A DNA stretch of 9,882 nt from the NCBI GenBank assembly GCA_903830015.1, contig CAIKSH010000098.1, positions 1 through 9,882 of the forward strand. Reading direction: 5' to 3'. Below, one piece after another: positions 5,274 through 9,882 of this stretch. Position 1 is the first letter of the stretch; every line of letters starts with the position of its first letter. Under the pieces are notes generated by a model that searched no databases, was not told the DNA's origin, and worked only from the letters and a program-made list of their open reading frames with translations. Source of the DNA: an uncultured Solirubrobacterales bacterium (lineage in GTDB: Bacteria; Actinomycetota; Thermoleophilia; Solirubrobacterales; Solirubrobacteraceae). The position numbers and the translations under genes were made by a program.

Positions 5274-7454
5274 TTACTGGGGCGCCACGCCGCCGCTGTC
5301 CGGGTCCACCGGGGGCGCCGGCTCGGGCGCGGGCGAAGGCTTGGGGGAAGGCTTCGGCGAAGGCTTGGGAGACGGCTTGGGCGCCGGCTGCGGCGGGCTC
5401 TCGTACTGGTTGCCCGGGTACTTGCCATCGCCCCCGCCGCCGCGGTTCTTCTTCTTGTCCTTCTTGTCCTTCTTGAGTTCTTCCTCGTTATCGACCGACT
5501 TGCCCGGCGCACCCTGGGTGAAGTAGAAGCCGGAGAAGTCCTGGCCGACGAACGGCACCTTTGGCTCGGGGAACTCCTTGCACGGGCGCCCGTTCATCGC
5601 CACGACCATGAAGTCGCGGAAGATCGAGGCCGGGGCCTGGCCGCCGGACATGCCGCCCATGGAGATGTTGGCGTCCGGGTAGCCAACCCAGACCGTGGTG
5701 TTGAGCGAGGTGGTGAAGCCGCCGAACCAGGCGTCGGTCGAGTTGTCGGTGGTGCCGGTCTTGCCGGCGGTCGGGCAGCCGAGCGCGGCGCCGGTTCCGG
5801 TCCCGCCCTGGACGTTGGCCTCCATCGCCTTGATCGCCTCGAAGGTCTCGCCGTCGGTGAACTCCTTCACCTTTCCGGGCCGGCCCAGCGAGCGGTCGAC
5901 GGTGCCGTCGGGCAGGACGACCTTGGTGATCGCCACCGGCTTGACCCGCCAGCCGCCGTTGTTGATCGTCGCGTAGGCGCGCGTCATCTCCAGCGGGGAG
6001 ACGCCGGTCCGCAGGCCGCCCAGGCCCTCGGCCGGGTAGGCGTCGAGCTTGCTGGTGATTCCCATGTCGTAGGCCGCCTGGCGAACCTCCTCGGGGCCCA
6101 CGTCGAGGTCGAGCTGCTGGAAGACCGTGTTGTCGGACTTAACGAGGGCCTCGAAGACCGACATGGTGCCGCCGTAGGACCCGCTGTAGGTCTTGACGTC
6201 GATCTTGGCGCCGGTGCCCTCATCGGTGAAGTTGAGCGGCTTGGATTCGTAGGTCGTCTTGTTGATGTCCACGCCCTGTCGCAGGGCGGCCATCATCACC
6301 ATCACCTTGAAGGTCGAGCCGGGCTGGCGCTGGCCCTGGGCGGCGAGGTTGAACTTGGTGGCGCTGTAGTCGCCGGAGGAGGCCATCGCCTTGATCTCGC
6401 CGGTCTTGGGATCCATGCTCACCACGGCGCCCGAGGGGCCGCCGGCGCCCAGGTTGTTGGCGATTGCCCGGCGCGCCTCGTCCTGGAGGCGCAGGTTCAC
6501 CGTGGTGTAGACCTTCAGCCCGCCGGCCCGGACCCGCTCGGCGCCGTACTTGCGGATCAGCTCCTCGCGGACGTAGTCGAAGAAGAAGCCCTCGCGGCGC
6601 TGGGCGTAGTAGCTGTTGGCCTTGACCCCGAGCGGCTGGCCCTTGGCGGCGGCTGCCTTCTCCGGGGTGATGTAGCCCTGGGCGGCCATGCGGTTTAGGA
6701 CCTCGTTGCGCCGGGCGCGGGCGACCTTGGCGTCGGTGAACGGGTTGTACTCCGACGGCGCCTGGGGAAGCCCGGCCAGCAGTGCCGACTGGGCGAGGGT
6801 CAGCCGCCGGGCCGGCTTGCCGAAGAAGACCCGCGAGGCCGCCTCGACCCCGACCGCGGTCTGCCCGCCGACCGTTCCGTAGGGAACGTTGTTGAGGTAC
6901 TCGGTGAGGATCCAGCGCTTGCCCTGCGGGCCGGGGTGGTCGGCCTCGAGCTCGGTGGCGAGCTTGGCCTCGCGGACCTTGCGCTTGAGGGTGCGCTCCC
7001 GGGTGCCCGGGTAGAGGTTGCGGACCAGCTGCATGGTGAGGGTCGAGCCGCCCTGGACGGTCTTCCCGCTGGAGGCGTTCTCGACGGCGGCGCGGACCAC
7101 GCCGCCAGCGTCAACGCCGCGGTGCTGGTAGAAGCGGCGGTCCTCGACGGCGACGGTGGCGTCGCGCATCGTCTGGGGCATCTTGCTGGCGGCGACCGGC
7201 GTTCGCAGCACGTCGCCCTGGATGAAGCCCAGCCGGGTTCCGTCTGCGGTGTAGACGGTGGAGGTCGCTCCCTGCGGCGTTGGCTTGAGGCGCTCGAGTC
7301 CCGGGGTGTCGGCGGCGACGGTGGCCAGGTAGCCCACGCCACCGAGCACGGCGACGAAGGCGACCGCGGCGCCCACTGCGAGCAGCGCAAAGATCGCCCG
7401 CCCGGCTCCGGCCTGGCTGCGACGTCGGCGTAGCTGTCGGCTGCGTCTTGACAC
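5274..7454 (-). CDS. Class A penicillin-binding protein (transglycosylase/transpeptidase)
   Basis: Bifunctional peptidoglycan synthase of 726 residues: it polymerises lipid II into glycan strands and cross-links stem peptides outside the membrane. A basic cytoplasmic N-terminus (MSRRSRQLRRRRS) precedes one membrane span (about 19-43). The GT51 domain follows, with EDRRFYQHRG (104-113; catalytic Glu104), GGSTLTMQLVRN (135-146) and the RKVREAKLA region (158-166). The transpeptidase domain has STFK (380-383, acylated Ser380), SDN (440-442) and KTGTT (565-569). All active-site motifs are intact. The C-terminus is a low-complexity tail: a Lys/Asp block (661-669), a Gly block and four KPSP repeats (693-708). 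Cys560 and Cys625 are in the extracytoplasmic part and could pair. The start is GTG at 7454, without a clear Shine-Dalgarno sequence. A PonA/PBP1a-like role is most likely; the exact orthologue cannot be assigned from this window. Confidence 0.95.
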   Translation of the reverse strand: MSRRSRQLRRRRSQAGAGRAIFALLAVGAAVAFVAVLGGVGYLATVAADTPGLERLKPTPQGATSTVYTADGTRLGFIQGDVLRTPVAASKMPQTMRDATVAVEDRRFYQHRGVDAGGVVRAAVENASSGKTVQGGSTLTMQLVRNLYPGTRERTLKRKVREAKLATELEADHPGPQGKRWILTEYLNNVPYGTVGGQTAVGVEAASRVFFGKPARRLTLAQSALLAGLPQAPSEYNPFTDAKVARARRNEVLNRMAAQGYITPEKAAAAKGQPLGVKANSYYAQRREGFFFDYVREELIRKYGAERVRAGGLKVYTTVNLRLQDEARRAIANNLGAGGPSGAVVSMDPKTGEIKAMASSGDYSATKFNLAAQGQRQPGSTFKVMVMMAALRQGVDINKTTYESKPLNFTDEGTGAKIDVKTYSGSYGGTMSVFEALVKSDNTVFQQLDLDVGPEEVRQAAYDMGITSKLDAYPAEGLGGLRTGVSPLEMTRAYATINNGGWRVKPVAITKVVLPDGTVDRSLGRPGKVKEFTDGETFEAIKAMEANVQGGTGTGAALGCPTAGKTGTTDNSTDAWFGGFTTSLNTTVWVGYPDANISMGGMSGGQAPASIFRDFMVVAMNGRPCKEFPEPKVPFVGQDFSGFYFTQGAPGKSVDNEEELKKDKKDKKKNRGGGGDGKYPGNQYESPPQPAPKPSPKPSPKPSPKPSPAPEPAPPVDPDSGGVAPQ
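5331..5378 (-). repeat. Four 12-bp tandem units encoding KPSP
   Basis: Plus-strand units GGGCGAAGGCTT, GGGGGAAGGCTT, CGGCGAAGGCTT and GGGAGACGGCTT lie head to tail with a few substitutions. On the coding strand each gives Lys-Pro-Ser-Pro, residues 693-708 of the class A PBP, flanked by other Pro/Ala-rich residues. Repeats of this kind can gain or lose units by slippage, and they extend a flexible wall-facing tail. Confidence 0.85.
5427..5474 (-). repeat. Lys/Asp-rich and Gly-rich linker in the PBP tail
   Basis: Residues 661-676 of the class A PBP form a short imperfect repeat KKDKKDKKK followed by NRGGGGD. In DNA this is a pyrimidine-rich plus-strand run with a 9-bp unit (TTCTTGTCC) occurring twice. 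It separates the folded transpeptidase region from the Pro-rich tail and would place a strongly positive patch outside the membrane. Confidence 0.7.
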
Positions 7455-7526
7455 GTAAAAGGGGTTTCCCGGCCGGGACTGGCGGTCCTTCCGTGGACCG
7501 CCCCAAACCCTGGCCGAAGGCCAATT
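7455..7526 (-). promoter_or_regulatory. 72-bp mscS-to-PBP gap with three inverted repeats
   Basis: Read along the minus strand after the mscS stop: TGGCC/GGCCA with a 3-nt loop (7523-7511), then an 8-bp stem made of GGCGGTCC (7481-7488) and GGACCGCC (7495-7502) with a 6-nt loop, then the 10-bp palindrome CCCGGCCGGG (7468-7477), and TTTT (7460-7457) just before the PBP GTG. None has a proper U-tract directly after its stem, so rho-independent termination is only possible. The region is the likeliest place for an end to the mscS transcript and a promoter for the PBP-infA-thiL group, but no clear -10/-35 pair is seen. Confidence 0.4.
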
Positions 7527-8318
7527 CTAGTGGCTGCCGGCGAGCCGGATACCCGATTCGCGCAGCGTTCTCAGCGCTTCGACCCGCAGGCGGGCCTCGG
7601 CATCTCCGCGCTCTTCGGGAGTGACCGGCTCGCCGGTCAGGCGCAGCTGGATCCCCTCCGGCACCGCCCGCGCGACCAGCCCCGATCGCACCGCCGGCAG
7701 CGCCCCGAGCCGCTCCAGCGCGAGGGTCTCGTCGGCGCCCGGCTCGATCCAGACGCTGGCGTCGGGGGCCACCAGCGGGCGGCCGATCGAGTCGTTGCCG
7801 ATCGCCTGGGTCATCAGCACCTGGTTGGGGACGATCGTGCGGCCGTCGTCGGAGGTGCGCAGCCAGGTGTACATGAGGGTCAGGTCCTCGATCACTCCGG
7901 AGACCTCGTCGAGCTCCACGTAGTCGCCTACGCGGACCGGCTGGGCGACGGCCAGCGCGATCCCGGCGGCGGCGTTGGCCAGCGAGTCGCGACCGGCGAA
8001 GCCCAGCACGGCGGTGATCACCGCGCCTGAGGTGATCGCCGCCGCGGCGAGCCGGTCGAAGGAATCGAACTGCAGCAGGGCGAGGAAGACGCCTCCGGCG
8101 ATCACCGCGGCGAAGACCAGCCGGCGGACCAGCCGCAGCCGGGTGCGGGCGCCGGGGTCGAGCTCGCCCTGGCCGTCGCCGCGGGAGTGCAGTCGCTTCT
8201 CGGTCGCCCCGAGCAGCCGGCCGATCACCCACGCCAGCAGGAAGGCAAGAACGATGGTCAGGGCGGCGGCGCCGATCCGCGTCCACTCAACCGCCGCGTA
8301 CGGGAGGATCAGCCCCAT
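7527..8318 (-). CDS. Small-conductance mechanosensitive channel, MscS family
   Basis: Predicted inner-membrane channel that opens under membrane tension to release solutes on hypo-osmotic shock. With the start at 8318 it has 263 residues: spans at about 15-37 and 65-83, a pore-lining third helix at about 92-125, then the MscS beta domain and a short C-terminal alpha/beta domain. The Ala/Gly-rich pore stretch (GFAGRDSLANAAAGIALA, 106-123), PVRVGDYVEL (127-136) and VPNQVLMTQAI (163-173) follow the family pattern. It is a minimal three-helix form, close to E. coli MscS in size. The reading frame stays open to 8552, but the extra 78 residues are low-complexity and lie antisense to the neighbouring gene, so ATG 8318 is preferred. 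No Shine-Dalgarno sequence precedes it; the transcript may be leaderless. Its start codon overlaps that of the divergent mannosyltransferase. Confidence 0.88.
   Translation of the reverse strand: MGLILPYAAVEWTRIGAAALTIVLAFLLAWVIGRLLGATEKRLHSRGDGQGELDPGARTRLRLVRRLVFAAVIAGGVFLALLQFDSFDRLAAAAITSGAVITAVLGFAGRDSLANAAAGIALAVAQPVRVGDYVELDEVSGVIEDLTLMYTWLRTSDDGRTIVPNQVLMTQAIGNDSIGRPLVAPDASVWIEPGADETLALERLGALPAVRSGLVARAVPEGIQLRLTGEPVTPEERGDAEARLRVEALRTLRESGIRLAGSH
8302..8307 (+). promoter_or_regulatory. Ribosome binding site of the mannosyltransferase
   Basis: GGGAGG lies 9 nt before the ATG at 8317 and is one of the clearest Shine-Dalgarno sequences in the window. It decides the start: the frame is open much further upstream (to 7975), but that part is antisense to mscS and low in complexity. 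The site lies inside the first codons of the opposite-strand mscS gene. Confidence 0.75.
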
Positions 8319-9501
8319 GGAGGCGCAAGCTACCCGCGCGTCCGGCGGTTGGGCGGCCGCGGCGCGGGCCGCCGCCCAGGCCCTGGTGGCCTCCCGGCTG
8401 CTGGTCTTTGCCGCCGGCGTGGCCGGCGCTGCGGCGCTGCGGCCGTGGTCGGGCCGCGAGCTTGACTTCGACCCGTGGGGGCTGGTCCCGGACAGCGTCC
8501 TGGTCGGCCCGCTGGCCCGCTGGGACAGCGTCTGGCTGCTCTCGGTAGCCACCGACGGCTACGGCAACGAGGCGCGGCGGACCGCCTTCTTTCCCCTCTA
8601 CCCGCTGCTGACCGGCCTGGGCGGCGACCTGCTCGGCTCGCCGCTGGCCGCGGGCGTCCTGGTCTCGCTTGTCGCCCTGCTGGTCTCGCTGATGCTCGTC
8701 CACCGCCTCGCCGAGATCGAGCTGGGTCCGCGCGAGGCCGAGGTTGCCGTCTGGCTGCTGGCCCTCTTTCCCGCCTCGGTCTACCTCTCCGCCGTCTACA
8801 GCGAGTCGCTGTTCCTGGCCCTGACGCTCGGCGCAGCGCTCGCGGCCCGCACCGGGATCTGGCCGCTGGCCGGGGCGCTCGGCGGCCTGGCGGCGGCCAC
8901 CCGCTCGGTGGGGATCCTCGTGCTGGTGCTGCTCGTCGGGCTCTGGCTCGACCGCCGGGCCGGGTCGCGCCGCCGGGCGGCCGACCTGGCGTGGCTGGCC
9001 CTGGTGCCACTCGGGCTCGTGGCCTACGCGCTCTGGCTCGAGCAGCGCGGCTTCGGTGCCTTCTCGTTCCTGGAGGTCCAGGCCACCTGGGGCCGCGTGA
9101 CCGCCGGCCCGTGGAGCGGCGTAGCCGACGGGCTGGTGGCCGGCGGCCAGGGCCTGGGAACGCTGGTCACCACCGGTGCCGCGCCGCTGGCCGCCCACAA
9201 CCTGATGCTCGCCTGCTGGCTGCTGCTCGGCGTGGCCGGCGTGGCGGGGGCGCTGCGCGTCCTGCCGTGGGCCTACGGGGTGTACATGGCGCTGATCCTG
9301 CTCGCCGCGCTCAGCTCGCCGGTCGACTGGCAGCCGCTGCTCAGCCTGCCGCGGGTGATGCTGGTCTGCTTCCCGCTCTTCCTCTGGCTCGCCTCCGTCC
9401 TGGCACCCGGCAGAATTCCCCGAATGGCCACCTACGCCGTATCGGCCCTCGCTCTGGCCACCTGGGCTGCACTCTTCTCGGCCTGGACGTGGCTGGCGTG
9501 A
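8317..9501 (+). CDS. PIG-V-like GT-C membrane mannosyltransferase
   Basis: Predicted polytopic membrane glycosyltransferase of 394 residues that would transfer a sugar, probably mannose from a polyprenyl-phosphate donor, to a lipid or protein acceptor on the outer face of the membrane. Features typical of the PIG-V / Mannosyl_trans2 group are visible in order: LARWDSVWLLSVATDGYG (66-83; conserved Trp-Asp), AFFPLYPLL (90-98), LFPASVYLSAVYSESLFLAL (150-169), AAATRSVGIL (192-201) and, late, LPRVMLVCFPLFLWLA (344-359). About eight to ten hydrophobic spans are present (for example 22-40, 110-128, 143-161, 163-178, 196-210, 222-240, 296-315, 318-332, 345-362, 371-392). The start is set by the GGGAGG site. 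The real substrate is unknown. The stop overlaps the start of the next gene, so the two are translationally coupled. Confidence 0.85.
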   Translation: MEAQATRASGGWAAAARAAAQALVASRLLVFAAGVAGAAALRPWSGRELDFDPWGLVPDSVLVGPLARWDSVWLLSVATDGYGNEARRTAFFPLYPLLTGLGGDLLGSPLAAGVLVSLVALLVSLMLVHRLAEIELGPREAEVAVWLLALFPASVYLSAVYSESLFLALTLGAALAARTGIWPLAGALGGLAAATRSVGILVLVLLVGLWLDRRAGSRRRAADLAWLALVPLGLVAYALWLEQRGFGAFSFLEVQATWGRVTAGPWSGVADGLVAGGQGLGTLVTTGAAPLAAHNLMLACWLLLGVAGVAGALRVLPWAYGVYMALILLAALSSPVDWQPLLSLPRVMLVCFPLFLWLASVLAPGRIPRMATYAVSALALATWAALFSAWTWLA

Positions 9502-9882
9502 GCGAGCCGCTGCCCCCGGTCCTCTCGCTCGACGCGCTCGGGACGCTGCTCGAGATGCTCGACCCGTTCGAGGCGCTGGTCGAAGAGCTCGGGGCCCGCG
9601 ACGTGGAGGTCACGCGCGAGGAGGTGACGCCGGCGCTGGTCGACGAGATGACCCACTACCGCGCCGGCATGCAGGGCGCCCACGACGAAGCCACCCTTCA
9701 TGAGCTGCGCCTGAGCAGCACGCAGGTCCTCATGGACGGGCTGCCCGAGCGCGCCCAGGCGCTCGGGTTCGAAGAGCTCGGCGTGGCACTCTTTGCCTCG
9801 GTGCGCTTCCGGCCCTTCCCCGAGGTGCCCGGGACCCTCGCCGCCCTGCGCGACAGGGGGATCCGGACGGTGGTGGTCAGCA
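9498..9882 (+). CDS. HAD-superfamily hydrolase, N-terminal part
   Basis: Start of a haloacid dehalogenase-like hydrolase; 128 codons are in view before the window ends, so the C-terminal part with motifs III and IV is missing. It begins with GTG inside the GTGA that also ends the mannosyltransferase, a 4-bp overlap. Motif I is SLDALGTLL (10-18): nucleophile D12, but the second Asp common in phosphatases is Leu14, closer to the DAYGT form seen in 2-haloacid dehalogenases and some related hydrolases. A helical cap region follows (about 20-105), then PFPEVPGTLAALRDRGI (106-122) and motif II, TVVVS (124-128), which carries the conserved Ser. Substrate unknown: a phosphatase role next to a mannosyltransferase is possible, but a dehalogenase-like specificity cannot be excluded. 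Confidence 0.85.
   Translation, partial: MSEPLPPVLSLDALGTLLEMLDPFEALVEELGARDVEVTREEVTPALVDEMTHYRAGMQGAHDEATLHELRLSSTQVLMDGLPERAQALGFEELGVALFASVRFRPFPEVPGTLAALRDRGIRTVVVS

Noticed and set aside
5331..5378. CRISPR-like repeat array
   Set aside because: Units are 12 bp without spacers and lie in frame inside the PBP, so this is a coding tandem repeat.
4067..5476. Long plus-strand open frame (469 residues) opposite thiL and infA
   Set aside because: Low-complexity Gly/Arg/Ala translation spanning two conserved genes on the other strand; an antisense shadow.
5171..5512. Arg/Ser-rich minus-strand frame in the PBP tail and infA region
   Set aside because: It is out of frame with both genes and arises from the tandem repeats and GC-rich code.
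7975..8316. 114-residue N-terminal extension of the mannosyltransferase frame
   Set aside because: Ser/Arg/Thr-rich shadow of mscS. A clear GGGAGG site 9 nt before ATG 8317 marks the real start.
8319..8552. 78-residue N-terminal extension of the mscS frame
   Set aside because: Ser/Ala/Pro-rich with no membrane span or family match, and antisense to the mannosyltransferase. ATG 8318 gives a normal MscS-like N-terminus.
9341..9701. Two minus-strand frames opposite the mannosyltransferase end and HAD gene
   Set aside because: No motif, while the plus strand reads through as a HAD protein with motifs I and II in place.

Overview
The window is very GC-rich (third codon positions almost all G or C) and densely packed with chromosomal housekeeping and cell-envelope genes. 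GTG starts, few clear Shine-Dalgarno sites, a PIG-V-like membrane mannosyltransferase, an OtsA of the 'SKN' subtype and an extracytoplasmic Pro/Lys-rich tail on a class A penicillin-binding protein together suggest a high-GC actinobacterium. A deep-branching group such as Thermoleophilia/Solirubrobacterales is my best guess, from protein flavour only. I see no tRNA, rRNA, CRISPR array, insertion sequence or prophage gene.

Layout: (1) 21-2248, minus strand: an OmpR/PhoB-type response regulator followed by otsA (trehalose-6-phosphate synthase), with a perfect 10-bp inverted repeat just before the otsA start. (2) 2291-4048, plus strand: a 585-residue multi-spanning membrane protein whose N-terminal half looks like an M28 aminopeptidase that has lost most metal and catalytic residues. 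It diverges from the regulator across 42 bp. (3) 4055-8318, minus strand: mscS-like channel, class A PBP, infA (IF-1) and thiL, read in that order with gaps of 72, 30 and 13 bp. The last three may be one transcript. (4) 8317-9882, plus strand: a GT-C mannosyltransferase of the PIG-V type, then a HAD-family hydrolase overlapping it by 4 bp and cut by the window end.

How the genes might fit together (inference): trehalose synthesis, a small mechanosensitive channel, peptidoglycan polymerisation and a membrane mannosyltransferase all bear on osmotic and envelope homeostasis, but nothing in the sequence proves co-regulation. infA and thiL are translation and cofactor housekeeping genes beside the PBP, and infA is outside its usual ribosomal-protein operon.

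I did not find a clear new multi-gene system. The most unusual items are the degenerate receiver domain, the pseudo-M28 membrane protein, the divergent mscS/mannosyltransferase pair whose start codons overlap in a single CATG, the hairpin before otsA, and the stand-alone infA.
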